DNA of 64,000 nucleotides from G963676655 sp963678305. GTDB lineage: Bacteria > Verrucomicrobiota > Lentisphaeria > Victivallales > Victivallaceae. The position numbers and the translations under genes are program-made. Below, in pieces: positions 1-9,096 of this stretch; position 1 is the first letter of the stretch, and each line of letters starts with the position of its first letter. The DNA lies in contig CAXXVV010000013.1 in the NCBI GenBank assembly GCA_963678305.2, forward strand, positions 271,606 through 335,605. The letters are read 5' to 3'. The notes below the pieces were generated by a model. That model saw nothing but the letters and a program-made list of their open reading frames with translations, searched no databases and was not told where the DNA came from.

Positions 1-498
1 ATGGGCATGTCTATGGGTAACTGCGTTGGAATCATTGATTCAGATTATCGGGGGCCGGTTAAGGCAAGATTTTATCGCGGCACTCATGCACGATCAACAC
101 AGTACAAAGAAGGCGAACGTGTATGCCAGCTTATTATTATGCCGTTCCCGGAGATCGAATATGATCTTGTTAACACGTTATCTAATACAGAACGCGGCGA
201 AGGCGGTTTTGGTAGCACCGGGAGCAGTCACGAGCCGGAGCCGTTTATTCCAAACGTTGGTGATGTATTTGACCCTCGTTTATACCTTCAGAATAAATGT
301 CTTGGTTACATGGTTAAAACAGTTATTGCTAATAGCGGTTGTAATGGCTGTTTTTATCATGGAAGAGTCGAATGTCCTTCTATTTTTATTAATGGAAAAC
401 ACAATCTTCTCTGTTGTATAAGTACAGGTCCTATAATATTCAAGCTTGCAACCGAACAGGATATCAAAGAGGCAATGGAGGCAAAACAATGCGGATAA
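1..498 (+). CDS. dut: dUTPase, C-terminal part, with extra Cys-rich tail domain
   Basis: Hydrolyses dUTP to dUMP and pyrophosphate, keeping uracil out of phage DNA and feeding the next gene. The window starts inside the gene. Visible are dUTPase motif 3 (GIIDSDYRGPV, with the catalytic Asp and Tyr), motif 4 (RVCQLIIMP) and the P-loop-like motif 5 (RGEGGFGSTG). Normal dUTPases end just after motif 5; this one continues for about 90 residues. The extension carries a Cys pattern (CNGC, then C, then CC, then a hydrophobic GPIIFKL end) of the kind seen in stand-alone small phage proteins and probably binds metal (inference). The stop codon overlaps the start of thyX by 10 nt, so the two are translationally coupled. 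Confidence 0.9.
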   Translation: MGMSMGNCVGIIDSDYRGPVKARFYRGTHARSTQYKEGERVCQLIIMPFPEIEYDLVNTLSNTERGEGGFGSTGSSHEPEPFIPNVGDVFDPRLYLQNKCLGYMVKTVIANSGCNGCFYHGRVECPSIFINGKHNLLCCISTGPIIFKLATEQDIKEAMEAKQCG

Positions 499-1472
499 TT
501 GAGCCTTCAGTTGAGATCATCACCGAAACCGACCCATTAAAGAAGATTGAGCTATGCGGTCGCGTTTGCTACAAATCAGAAGATAAGATCACAGAGGATT
601 CAGCAAAAGCCTTCGTCAAGAAGATCATTGAACGCGGTCATACTTCCGTACTGGAACATGAAGTTTTCGGCATTCATTTTGATAGCAATTATTCATTAGG
701 CTTAATCCCTAATTTAAGCTTAATTGGATATAATGAAAAGAAATTAGGACAATACTCACAGCCTAAAAGACATTTTTACTCGTCTGGAAATACGCTTTTT
801 GCAAATATTAGAGCTTGGCGTGAATTTTTAAACACTTATGATTTTACGTCCACGTTAAATACAAGAGCAATGAACGCTATCATGGATAGTGAATATGCTC
901 CATTTTTCACAGATATGGATTATTTGAGAAAAAATGAAACTCCCTCATTTGTTGTGTATCATCCTGATGGCAACCAAATATTAACCGTCCGCTTTATCTG
1001 TGACCGTGGTGTATCCCATGAACTGGTACGTCACCGATGCGCGTCATTTAGCCAAGAATCAACAAGGTATTGCGATTATTCTGGTGAAATGACTTTTATT
1101 AAGCCGTGTTTTGAGTGGGCGCAAGGTATTCCTATCGGCTGGTTTGATTACGATAATATTTGTAATTATGATGATAGAATTCCAAACGAATGTTCCGCTC
1201 GCGCTTGGTTAAAGACCTGTGAATACGCGGAGCGCTATTATCAAATTATGCGATCTTTAAATGTTCCTCCCCAGGAAGCCCGGTCAATCCTTCCTAACTC
1301 ACTCAAAACTGAAATTATCATGACTGCGACACATAAAGAGTGGATTGGTATTCTCAATCTCCGTCTCGCGCCAGCCGCTCACCCGCAAATGCGTCAAGTG
1401 ATGCAGATGCTTGTTAATCACCCTGAATTTCCAAAATCAATAAAGGAGGAAATAAGATATGACCAGTCATGA
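489..1472 (+). CDS. thyX: Flavin-dependent thymidylate synthase ThyX
   Basis: Converts dUMP to dTMP using methylene-tetrahydrofolate, FAD and NADPH. The ThyX signature RHRCASFSQESTRY lies at about residues 181-194, followed by the usual C-terminal segment with QEAR, LP, KTE and LRLAPAAHPQMR that builds the active site. I chose the ATG at 489 (327 residues): it follows a ggagg ribosome site inside the end of the dUTPase gene and gives the expected N-terminus. A longer reading frame from 414 would overlap the dUTPase heavily and is unlikely. Together with dUTPase it gives two consecutive steps of dTTP supply. Confidence 0.93.
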   Translation: MRIIEPSVEIITETDPLKKIELCGRVCYKSEDKITEDSAKAFVKKIIERGHTSVLEHEVFGIHFDSNYSLGLIPNLSLIGYNEKKLGQYSQPKRHFYSSGNTLFANIRAWREFLNTYDFTSTLNTRAMNAIMDSEYAPFFTDMDYLRKNETPSFVVYHPDGNQILTVRFICDRGVSHELVRHRCASFSQESTRYCDYSGEMTFIKPCFEWAQGIPIGWFDYDNICNYDDRIPNECSARAWLKTCEYAERYYQIMRSLNVPPQEARSILPNSLKTEIIMTATHKEWIGILNLRLAPAAHPQMRQVMQMLVNHPEFPKSIKEEIRYDQS

Positions 1473-1743
1473 CGCAATCCGTGAACACATCTACAGAAGA
1501 GCCGGAATTCCACCAGAAAAGATGCCAGTCGAAAAGCAGGAAGTAAAACTCTTTAATCAAGGGTTCATTCCTTTGAAGCGCGTGAATAACCAAATCCTGG
1601 AATTCACAAAAAAGAAAAACCAGCCTGGTAAATGGATTACCAAGTTCGCATATAACGATGCTTATGAAGCAGAGCGGATGATCGGGATTTACAAGGATGC
1701 AGTTGATTCTGTTACCAAGAAAACTTTCAAGGTCATAAAATGA
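1459..1743 (+). CDS. Hypothetical phage protein (94 aa)
   Basis: Not recognised. It is a small charged protein with a KKKNQPGKW stretch in the middle and a basic C-terminus. The start lies 14 nt before the thyX stop and follows a strong aaaggagg ribosome site at about 1443-1450, so it is translated from the same message. The next gene overlaps its stop by ATGA. No membrane segment or signal peptide is seen. Its place among dTMP synthesis and recombination genes suggests an early accessory role, which is only inference. Confidence 0.6.
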   Translation: MTSHDAIREHIYRRAGIPPEKMPVEKQEVKLFNQGFIPLKRVNNQILEFTKKKNQPGKWITKFAYNDAYEAERMIGIYKDAVDSVTKKTFKVIK

Positions 1744-1943
1744 AAAAGAAATGGGTGCTTTATTCAAAGTCAACTCGAAACGTCATAGTAGTTTGTGGTC
1801 GAAGAAAACGAGCCACAAAAATACTAAGAGAGTTAAATAATTTTTGCATTAAAAAGAAACAATACGCTAGGCAAATTATTACTCTGGATCCTGATGGAAT
1901 TGTATTGAAAAAACACCCTAATATCGAGTTGAATTATGAATAA
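1740..1943 (+). CDS. Hypothetical small basic phage protein (67 aa)
   Basis: Not recognised. Lys- and Arg-rich (MKKKW start, GRRKRATK in the middle), which would suit nucleic-acid binding, but there is no clear motif. It shares an ATGA stop-start overlap with the gene before and overlaps the start of the annealing-protein gene by 8 nt. This tight packing is the main reason to accept it as a gene. Confidence 0.5.
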   Translation: MKKKWVLYSKSTRNVIVVCGRRKRATKILRELNNFCIKKKQYARQIITLDPDGIVLKKHPNIELNYE

Positions 1944-2466
1944 TGAAAATATGAAATTCTGGAACCAGGTTTGCGAAACAGACCCGGCAATTACCAAACA
2001 CATTAGCATTCGCGGGGGATTCACAAGTATTGATGCTCAGTCCCAAATTAAGCTTGCTACAGAGCAATGGGGTATGTACGGCTCAACCTGGGGACTAAAA
2101 GATTTCAATTTTGAAGTTATCCGGGATGGCGAAAATAAGCCGGTTTGTCTGGCTCTTGATGCCACGTTTTGGTATCCGGGCGGCTCTTTCCCTATCTCTG
2201 TTGATATGGCTTGGGAAACTAAAGATTTACGGAAAAAATTAGTAACAGATGCGACAACTAAATCGCTTAGTAAACTTGGATTTAACTCTGATGTCTTTGA
2301 AGGGAGGTTTGACGATAATCAGTATGTAGAAGAACAAAATAAGAAGTTCGGACACAATCCCCCTGTAAATGCTAATAACATAGCAGGTATGGGACAAAAC
2401 AATACTCCCAATGCAGGACAAGGGGTAACGACTAAAATTGCAATACCAGGACTAAATAAAGGATAA
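1936..2466 (+). CDS. Probable Rad52-like single-strand annealing protein
   Basis: Likely anneals complementary single strands during phage recombination. The N-terminal 130 residues resemble a widespread phage family with a TDPxxTK start, an IRGGFTSI segment, IKLATEQWG and a late VTDATTKSLSKLGF(N)SDVF block. I associate that pattern with Rad52-type annealases (from memory, not searched). The last 45 residues are Asn/Gly-rich and look flexible, as in phage annealases whose tail contacts SSB. Genes just downstream (exonuclease, SSB-like, ERCC4 nuclease, RecD2-like helicase) form a recombination set and support the call. It could instead be an unrelated DNA-binding protein. Confidence 0.5.
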   Translation: MNNENMKFWNQVCETDPAITKHISIRGGFTSIDAQSQIKLATEQWGMYGSTWGLKDFNFEVIRDGENKPVCLALDATFWYPGGSFPISVDMAWETKDLRKKLVTDATTKSLSKLGFNSDVFEGRFDDNQYVEEQNKKFGHNPPVNANNIAGMGQNNTPNAGQGVTTKIAIPGLNKG

Positions 2467-2469
2467 ACT

Positions 2470-3120
2470 ATGTATGCATTTGACATTGAAACAATACCGA
2501 ATTCCAGCTTACTTGATCATCTGCCGAAGCCGGACGTAAAAATAGGTAATCTCAAAGACCCTGAAAAGATTGCCGCAAAAATTAAAGCGGCTGAAGATGA
2601 ACAAAAAGGCCAAATGGCTTTGTCTCCGATGTGGGGAAGAGTGTTCTGTTATGTTCTGCATGACGGTGAAGAATCTATCCGTATGATCTGCGATGAAGAC
2701 GAGGAAAATGAAATTTACCTTCTCGAAGAGCTTTTCAACAAAATGTACGGAATAACTATCTGCACCTGGAACGGTAACAGTTTTGACTTGCCGTTTGTTT
2801 TTAAACGTGCGGCAATCCTGGGCATTGATCTTGAACGTTTCCGGGTTCCCCCTCTGCCTCATTGGGTAAAAAGATATCGCACTGATGGTCAGCATATTGA
2901 TTTGATGCAAGTATGGGCAAATTGGGACAGTCAAGGGCGTGTAAAACTCGATGACGCGGCGGCGGCTTTTGGTTTGGCGGGCAAGCTTGAGATTGAATTC
3001 TCACAATTCCCTGAACTGCTCAAAACAAAAGGCGGTCGTGATACTATCCTGGATTACTGCGAACAGGATGTCGTAATAACCCATCAAATTTACTCCCAAA
3101 TCAAAGGGATATTATTTTAA
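2470..3120 (+). CDS. DEDD-family 3'-5' exonuclease (PolB-like exonuclease 2)
   Basis: RNase H-fold exonuclease with the three motifs in order: FDIETIP (motif I, Asp and Glu) at the very N-terminus, ICTWNGNSFDLPF (motif II) near residue 100, and DYCEQDV (motif III, DEDDy type with Tyr four residues before the Asp) near residue 200. This matches the stand-alone proofreading-like domain called predicted 3'-5' exonuclease of the PolB family. It starts 3 nt after the annealing-protein stop. Pairing of an annealase with an exonuclease is the usual layout of a phage recombination module, so it probably makes single strands or trims ends. Confidence 0.85.
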   Translation: MYAFDIETIPNSSLLDHLPKPDVKIGNLKDPEKIAAKIKAAEDEQKGQMALSPMWGRVFCYVLHDGEESIRMICDEDEENEIYLLEELFNKMYGITICTWNGNSFDLPFVFKRAAILGIDLERFRVPPLPHWVKRYRTDGQHIDLMQVWANWDSQGRVKLDDAAAAFGLAGKLEIEFSQFPELLKTKGGRDTILDYCEQDVVITHQIYSQIKGILF

Positions 3121-3156
3121 CCGGGCAAAAGCCCATAATCCTAAAGGAGAACTATT

Positions 3157-3747
3157 ATGTTCAGAAGTGAAGGTACGTTTGACGTAACCGTTAAGGACGC
3201 TTATTTAAGCGAACCAAAATTCAATAAGCAAACCGCACAGTTTGACGTATGTCTGCTGGTTGAAACTGATGACGGCCAGTCTGACCACTGGAATGGCGAA
3301 TGGTCGGATGTTCTCGGCACTGGTAACTACGCAAATATTCCTCAATGGCAAAGCACGATGGAAACTTTGAACAAAATCGGGTGGTCTGGTGATGCTCAGG
3401 CATTGTTTTCTCAAGCAGTCCCGGATGATAACGGTAGGGTTACTTTGCCGTTCTTGATCGGACTGAAAACCACTGCGACAACCAAAGCTTCAGACCCGGA
3501 AAAATCAAAAACCGGCAAGATTTATTACAATGTTCAATATCTTGGCGGCGGCGGTGCGGCTCCCAAAGCGCTTAATTTCCAAGCGTTCCAACAAATGATG
3601 GGAGTCACAACGCAACAGCAAAACCAGCAACAGCAGGTACAACAGCAGGTGCAACAGACTCAGCAGACAACTCAACCACAGGGCAATGGCGTTTCCGGGA
3701 CAAATGTTCAAGGAAATCCATTCTCCAGAATTCCCCAACAAGGATAA
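3157..3747 (+). CDS. Probable single-stranded DNA-binding protein
   Basis: A compact, beta-rich N-terminal domain of about 140 residues (MFRSEGTFDVTVKDA start, LPFLIGLKT strand) is followed by a Gln-rich flexible tail with repeated QQQ/QQV runs and a short end with Phe (NPFSRIPQQG). This shape, and the position between exonuclease and ERCC4-type nuclease, fits phage SSB or DUF669-like proteins, but no decisive motif is visible. A strong ribosome site (aaaggagaac) precedes the ATG. The tail lacks the acidic tip of bacterial SSB. Confidence 0.45.
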   Translation: MFRSEGTFDVTVKDAYLSEPKFNKQTAQFDVCLLVETDDGQSDHWNGEWSDVLGTGNYANIPQWQSTMETLNKIGWSGDAQALFSQAVPDDNGRVTLPFLIGLKTTATTKASDPEKSKTGKIYYNVQYLGGGGAAPKALNFQAFQQMMGVTTQQQNQQQQVQQQVQQTQQTTQPQGNGVSGTNVQGNPFSRIPQQG

Positions 3748-3758
3748 GGCAGGTTGTA

Positions 3759-4229
3759 ATGCGGATAGTGATTGATACGAGAGAACAAAGGCCGTGGTCG
3801 TTTCCTGAATATATCTCTACAGTGATTTCAAAAATCGACGCAGGGGACTATGCCCTTGAAGGTGATAATAGATTCGCTATAGAGCGTAAATCAGCAAATG
3901 ACTTTGCAGGTACAATCGGCTCTGGTTGGCCTCGCTTTTGTCGGGAACTGAAACGTATGGATGATTCTGGCTTTATTATAAAAGTAATAATAGTTGAAGC
4001 TACATTAGAAGATTTCTGTTACAGAACTTGCAATGGTCAAATAGTTCCTCCAGATCATGGTCACTACCGCATTACACCTAAATTTTTAATGAAACGTGTC
4101 GCGCAGTTAACTCTGCGCGGCGCATCCGTTATTTTTGCCGGTGATGCAGAACTCGCGGCGGCGATAGCTTATCGCATACTTAAAGAACGATATGAAGAGG
4201 TCAATAATGAAACTAAGCGCAAAGGTTGA
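3759..4229 (+). CDS. ERCC4-type nuclease
   Basis: Structure-selective nuclease of the ERCC4/XPF-Mus81 class. The N-terminus VIDTREQRPW supplies the first acidic residues and FAIERKSANDF at about residues 43-53 is the hallmark ERKxxxD active-site motif. Length (156 residues) fits a stand-alone nuclease domain without the helix-hairpin-helix pair of cellular XPF. It probably cleaves branched or flap DNA during phage replication or recombination. The last 23 nt overlap the start of the RecD2-like helicase, which suggests coupled expression. Confidence 0.87.
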   Translation: MRIVIDTREQRPWSFPEYISTVISKIDAGDYALEGDNRFAIERKSANDFAGTIGSGWPRFCRELKRMDDSGFIIKVIIVEATLEDFCYRTCNGQIVPPDHGHYRITPKFLMKRVAQLTLRGASVIFAGDAELAAAIAYRILKERYEEVNNETKRKG

Positions 4230-6363
4230 AAGAGTATTATTTCCCAAAGAGGGAGTTGAAGATATCACGTTTTGTATTCTCGCGACAAATAAAGGAGTAT
4301 GCAAAGGAAAAATGAACTGGCGACCATCCACTAATCAGATTTTAACCCTGGATGGCGGTTATTGCACTTATAGAGGGGAACAGCAATTTAAATTTGATGC
4401 GGCAATACTTGACCTTCCTATTGATTCACGTTCTCAGTTAGCCTACATTTGTGAAAATACACCAGGCATTGGCAAGGTAATGGAAGGTCAAATATGGGAA
4501 AAGTACGGCGATAACTGGAGACGTATTGATTATAAAGAAATCCCCAAAATGACAAAGGCGATATTTGATCGTTTTATGTCTTCCATCCAGGCTTTTACCG
4601 AAGATGAAGAAAAGAATAAAACTCTGGCCTGGCTCCAATCAAAAGGCGCAACAATGGGGATGGCAAGCGCGGCCTGGGAGAAGTGGGAATCAGACGCAAT
4701 AGGTATTGTTAATGGAAACTGTTATTTGCTTGCGGATTTACCACACTTCGGATTTACTGATGTCGATACAAAAGTACGGCAGCACTTTGGTATTTTAGAT
4801 GACGACCCCCGGCGAATTCGCGCGGCAATTTTATATGCAATGAGAGAATTGACTGATGACGGTTCTACCGTTACTCCGTGGTGGGCTTTAAACACAAAGA
4901 TCAGAGAACTACTTCCTCAAGTAATGCAATCGCGCATCGAAACGATTTGTATTCAAATGATAGAGGAAAAAGATATTAAGATTTTTCCTAAACAGCAAAT
5001 GGGAGCGCTGGCAAGTCATTATGACAACGGCTATCAAATATACCGCTTCATTAAACAATCCAGAAATTCAAAACTAATGGGTGAGGATGAACTTGAAAAT
5101 GTTTCTAAATGGATTGATGAAGTCAGCCAGGATATGGAGTATAAACCAAATGAACAGCAGAAAACCGCTGTTCTTATGGCAATGAAAAACTCTATTTCAA
5201 TTGTAAACGGCGGGGCCGGTGTTGGTAAAACTACAATAGTTGATCTTATTGCTAAAGCTATCAAACAACATGATAACAGCATTGTAGAACTTTGCGCTTT
5301 CGCAGGAAAAGCCGCCGCACGTCTAAAAGAAGCAACAAAACTGCCAGCTTCTACAATACACAAGATGCTTGGAAGTAACGGTATTATTTTCAGTCGTACA
5401 TCGTTGAGAGGTTCAACTGTAATTATTGACGAATCCAGTATGGTTAATTCCTCTTTGATGGCTGAAATATTCAAACGTAATCCTGATCGGGTTGTATTGG
5501 TTGGAGATCAAGCGCAGTTGCCGCCAGTTGGCCCCGGACAGCCATTTCATGACCTTTTAGAGATTATTCCTGATTTGGTTACCACCCTTACTATATGCTA
5601 TCGCAATAAAGAGGCGGTGTATAGTTCTGCTTTAAAGATACGCCAGGGGGAATTACCACCGTTATCAGAACAATCCGATTCTGAAAAGTGGGAGTTCGCA
5701 AAGGTAAGTGATGCTCAAAAAGCTCATGATTTGATATGCGAATGGGCAAAACAGGGTTATATAGACTTTGACCAAGATATTATTCTTTGTCCTAAAAACG
5801 GCAATGGTAATAAAGAAGATGGCTATCAAGAAGCAACAGTAAATGGCCTTAATTCTGCGCTTGTTGATATTGTTAATCCGCGAAAATACAATGAAAAGTT
5901 CCTTCCCGGTGACAGAGTAATGAATTTAAATAATTTCGCCGATCATGATGTATGGAATGGTACGACCGGCGCGGTTCACAGTGTAGATCAATCAGGCCAG
6001 GTATATGTAAAGCTGGATATTCCCATTCGAGATACAAATTTCACTTCTCCTGACGATAATGAAGAAGATGCTGTATACAAAGATGTCGTTTTATTTAATA
6101 AGGAAATGGTTAAATCTTTGACTCTGGCATATGCTCTTACCGTTCATAAAAGCCAGGGTAGCCAATACCGCAAAGTTATTCTGGTTTGTGTTGGACGTGA
6201 CAGTTTTATTCTTGATCGTAGTCTGGTATATACCGGTGTCACTCGCACAAAAGAAGAATGCATTGTTGTTGGAGACTGGAACACACTGCATACGGCAATC
6301 AATAAAATCCGTCAAAAAGAAACAGTAATTCAATTATTAGCTATAAACGATGAGGAACTGTAA
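4207..6363 (+). CDS. RecD2-like superfamily 1B DNA helicase
   Basis: 5'-3' helicase. The first 300 residues carry the helix-hairpin-helix-like region seen in RecD2 (TPGIGKVM, then repeats of short helices). The motor follows: Walker A GGAGVGKTT at about 335, Walker B VIIDESSM at about 408, VGDQAQLPPVG (motif III) and, near the C-terminus, TVHKSQGSQY (UvrD_C_2-type motif V). Length of 718 residues is normal. I prefer the ATG at 4207 over 4192 because gaagagg lies 6 nt before it. Neighbours (ERCC4 nuclease, primase) place it in replication or recombination. Its stop overlaps the primase start (TAATG). Confidence 0.88.
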   Translation: MKLSAKVERVLFPKEGVEDITFCILATNKGVCKGKMNWRPSTNQILTLDGGYCTYRGEQQFKFDAAILDLPIDSRSQLAYICENTPGIGKVMEGQIWEKYGDNWRRIDYKEIPKMTKAIFDRFMSSIQAFTEDEEKNKTLAWLQSKGATMGMASAAWEKWESDAIGIVNGNCYLLADLPHFGFTDVDTKVRQHFGILDDDPRRIRAAILYAMRELTDDGSTVTPWWALNTKIRELLPQVMQSRIETICIQMIEEKDIKIFPKQQMGALASHYDNGYQIYRFIKQSRNSKLMGEDELENVSKWIDEVSQDMEYKPNEQQKTAVLMAMKNSISIVNGGAGVGKTTIVDLIAKAIKQHDNSIVELCAFAGKAAARLKEATKLPASTIHKMLGSNGIIFSRTSLRGSTVIIDESSMVNSSLMAEIFKRNPDRVVLVGDQAQLPPVGPGQPFHDLLEIIPDLVTTLTICYRNKEAVYSSALKIRQGELPPLSEQSDSEKWEFAKVSDAQKAHDLICEWAKQGYIDFDQDIILCPKNGNGNKEDGYQEATVNGLNSALVDIVNPRKYNEKFLPGDRVMNLNNFADHDVWNGTTGAVHSVDQSGQVYVKLDIPIRDTNFTSPDDNEEDAVYKDVVLFNKEMVKSLTLAYALTVHKSQGSQYRKVILVCVGRDSFILDRSLVYTGVTRTKEECIVVGDWNTLHTAINKIRQKETVIQLLAINDEEL

Positions 6364-8759
6364 TGGAGTTGTATTCTTATGAAGATATTAAACGTACAGG
6401 TAATTGCAGAGATTTTGCGAAAGATGTACTTAACTTACAAGTTAATAACGAAGGCCGCTGTGCCGCTATTTGGCGCGGCGGCTCTAATCCCAACAGCGTA
6501 AGCCTTGAAAAAGATGTCTGGTCAGATCATGGCAATGGCGGCGCCGGGGGAAGTATTATTGATTTATGTGCCTTGGTAAAATTCGGCGGCATTGACAAAG
6601 ACGAAATGCAACTGGCGGCTGAATTCTTGGGACAATATTACAACTTAGTCCCTATGAGTTTAGGAAAACCCAAAACAAATAGCCGCTATGATCAGCTTAT
6701 CGCGGAAGGGTATACCGTTACCGCCCGATACAATTATCGTGATATTGATGGAAATGGAGTATTACAGGTTGTAAGGCTGGAACATTCAGACCCCGGCAAG
6801 AAAAAGGAATTCCTTCAACGAACAGAAAAGGGATGGGGATTACGTGGAGTTTCACCAATACTATATAATCTGACGGCTATCACTCAATCAGACTGGATTA
6901 TCTTGGTTGAAGGCGAAAAAGACGCTGATAACCTTATTAAATTAGGTTTTCCCGCAACAACAGTCTGCGGCGGCGCAAAAAAATGGGATGATTCATATCG
7001 GGAAACCTTCAAAGATAAAGATGTTGTTCTGCTTCCTGATAATGATGAAGTAGGTAAAACCCACGTCTACAGGATTGCAAGCGAATTATTCAACTATGTA
7101 AATCAAATCAAAGTTGTCACTGTCAGTGATAAGCCTAAAGGCGATGTAAGCGATTATCTGGAAGATCATACCATAAATGATTTGATAGAATTAATTACCA
7201 ATGCTCCCTTATTCACTCAAACAGACTTATTAACTGAAGATCAGTATGCCGTAAGTGAAGCAAAAGAGGCCAATAAGGGGCCAATTCGCAATTTCTACTT
7301 AATAAAAAAAGAGATCGGGAAACAACAAAAGGTTGATAAGCAACCGCGCCAGATCAACGATTTATTATCAGAAATAAACCGACGATTTTTAAACTTTCCT
7401 CGAAAGGTTGGAGAACAAGCATTCGACCATGACCGAGACACTGGCCGCATCGTTTATATAAATAAACCAGCGGCCTTTTTTGCGTGGATGATGCGGAAAA
7501 GCGGTCAAAGGGTTGAGTGGAGCCGTAATGAAGGCTGTGTTTCAGAAGCTCAGTTCTTTGAAGGCATGATTGCTAATGCTCACAGATATGAAGCAATCAG
7601 TCAAGTTCCTGACTGGCCAACACGTCCAGATGTGTATTATGCACATAGTCCATTGCCGTCACCAACACCAGACCATTCTGCACTGGATAAACTTCTCAGT
7701 TTCTTTGAGCCAGCCAATGACGATTTCAAAATATTAATTGCGGCATTCTTTTCAGCGCCGCTTTTTTATATTCATGGTATTCCGCGTCCGTGCTGGATTA
7801 TAGACAGTGAAGACGGTCATGGAACCGGTAAAAGTACACTGGTGGAAGTTTGCGCAGCATTATACGGCTCAAATGAGACTGGCGGTCAACCGATAAAAAC
7901 CAATAAGCAAGAGCTTAAAATGAATATCGGCGATCTTATCAAACGTCTTGTGTCCAGTGAAGGCCGGCAAGCACGTGTATTGCTCCTGGATAATGTTACC
8001 GGCTGTTTTTCCAGTTCTGAATTTTCAGACTTGGTAACGGCTCCGAGTGTCTCAGGAAAAGCCCCTTATGGTAGAGGTGAAGAAACGCGCCCGAATAACC
8101 TGACATACACGATAACAGCAAACAGCGCTGATGTTGATAATGATATCGCCTGTCGTTCCTATTATATAATGTTAAAGCGTCCGGCTTATCAATTAGACTG
8201 GAAGACCAAACTCCAAGAATATGTCCGTGAAAATCGAATGCAGATTCTTTCAGATATCATTGATATACTGGAAAGCCATGAGGCTTTTCACATTGCGCCC
8301 AGGACACGATGTCCAGAGTTTGAAGTCAAGATACTCCAGCCGCATTGCGCGTCTCTTGAACGCTATGAATCAGTCATGAGTACACTTGAAAGCGTCCGGT
8401 CTGAATCAAATGTAGAAGAGGAACAGGCGCGCCGTATCATTGAGATCGTTACTCACGAATTAACCAATATTCAAGTAATGCCAGGACAACCTGTAATCGA
8501 CCCTGCAAAAGTCCGGGTATTCATTCGCTCTGAAGTTCTTGAAAAGTGGATTAAACGCGAATTGAATTGTGAAAACGTTATGCAGACGATCAGAAACCTT
8601 GCTAAAATGGGGCATTTGCCTGTAAACAATAAGACCAGGCGATATCCGCATCGTGGCAGTGGTAGAAGTTCCGGCGCACTATGGGAAGAGTCAAAAGCAG
8701 AAGAAATTATCACTATCGGGAAGATCGGCCCCCGGACAATAGGGGTGGTGCACGTATGA
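6363..8759 (+). CDS. TOPRIM primase fused to P-loop helicase-like domain
   Basis: Makes RNA primers and probably unwinds DNA at the phage fork. The N-terminus (residues 1-100) resembles a CHC2-type primase domain that has lost clear zinc ligands (WSDHGNGGAGGSIIDLC). The TOPRIM core follows, with ILVEGEKDADNL near 180 and LLPDNDE near 222. After a linker, the C-terminal half has a P-loop GHGTGKST near 484 and LLLDNVTG, as in phage and plasmid primase-helicases of the D5/VirE type. At 798 residues this is a full replication protein. It lies immediately upstream of the repeat-bearing non-coding stretch, a common place for an origin. Confidence 0.85.
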   Translation: MELYSYEDIKRTGNCRDFAKDVLNLQVNNEGRCAAIWRGGSNPNSVSLEKDVWSDHGNGGAGGSIIDLCALVKFGGIDKDEMQLAAEFLGQYYNLVPMSLGKPKTNSRYDQLIAEGYTVTARYNYRDIDGNGVLQVVRLEHSDPGKKKEFLQRTEKGWGLRGVSPILYNLTAITQSDWIILVEGEKDADNLIKLGFPATTVCGGAKKWDDSYRETFKDKDVVLLPDNDEVGKTHVYRIASELFNYVNQIKVVTVSDKPKGDVSDYLEDHTINDLIELITNAPLFTQTDLLTEDQYAVSEAKEANKGPIRNFYLIKKEIGKQQKVDKQPRQINDLLSEINRRFLNFPRKVGEQAFDHDRDTGRIVYINKPAAFFAWMMRKSGQRVEWSRNEGCVSEAQFFEGMIANAHRYEAISQVPDWPTRPDVYYAHSPLPSPTPDHSALDKLLSFFEPANDDFKILIAAFFSAPLFYIHGIPRPCWIIDSEDGHGTGKSTLVEVCAALYGSNETGGQPIKTNKQELKMNIGDLIKRLVSSEGRQARVLLLDNVTGCFSSSEFSDLVTAPSVSGKAPYGRGEETRPNNLTYTITANSADVDNDIACRSYYIMLKRPAYQLDWKTKLQEYVRENRMQILSDIIDILESHEAFHIAPRTRCPEFEVKILQPHCASLERYESVMSTLESVRSESNVEEEQARRIIEIVTHELTNIQVMPGQPVIDPAKVRVFIRSEVLEKWIKRELNCENVMQTIRNLAKMGHLPVNNKTRRYPHRGSGRSSGALWEESKAEEIITIGKIGPRTIGVVHV

Positions 8760-9096
8760 ATACTTTAAAAATCTGCTCCATACTGCACCAATGGAGAAAT
8801 GAAAACTTTTTATTCGCTCAGAATAATAATTTATCTGCTCCATACTGCACCAATGGAGAAAATAAAACTTTTTATTCGCTTATTATTATTAATGTGCGTT
8901 TGCTCCATGCCGCTCCAAGCTTGCCCCCGGCATGCGCCAAGGCTGTAAAAAGTTGTAAACGCCAGTTTATCAAACTAATACAAAATTGCACCAAGTGTAC
9001 CACCCCTACTATTAATATTTTTTATAGAGTTATTTATATAAATATAATGAGTGAGAAGCTATTATCGCGCGAGACTATGGAGCATATGGAGCAGAT
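8760..9096. repeat. Non-coding repeat region, candidate phage origin
   Basis: About 340 bp without a convincing gene. Two 62-bp tandem units start at 8771 and 8833; the first 29 bases are identical and end in a shared TTTTTATTCGCT. Each unit contains CTCCAT and ATGGAG 9 nt apart, which can form a hairpin. The 12-mer ATCTGCTCCATA at 8771 and 8833 appears inverted as TATGGAGCAGAT at 9085-9096, with a partial copy at 9076-9084 and further TGCTCCAT-like pieces near 8901. A very AT-rich block follows at 9011-9048, containing TATAAT. Iteron-like repeats, an AT-rich block and a neighbouring primase gene fit an origin (inference). Confidence 0.5.

Noticed and set aside
8771..8894. Possible CRISPR repeats
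   Set aside because: Only two units directly joined without spacers; they are tandem repeats with internal hairpins, and no cas gene is near.
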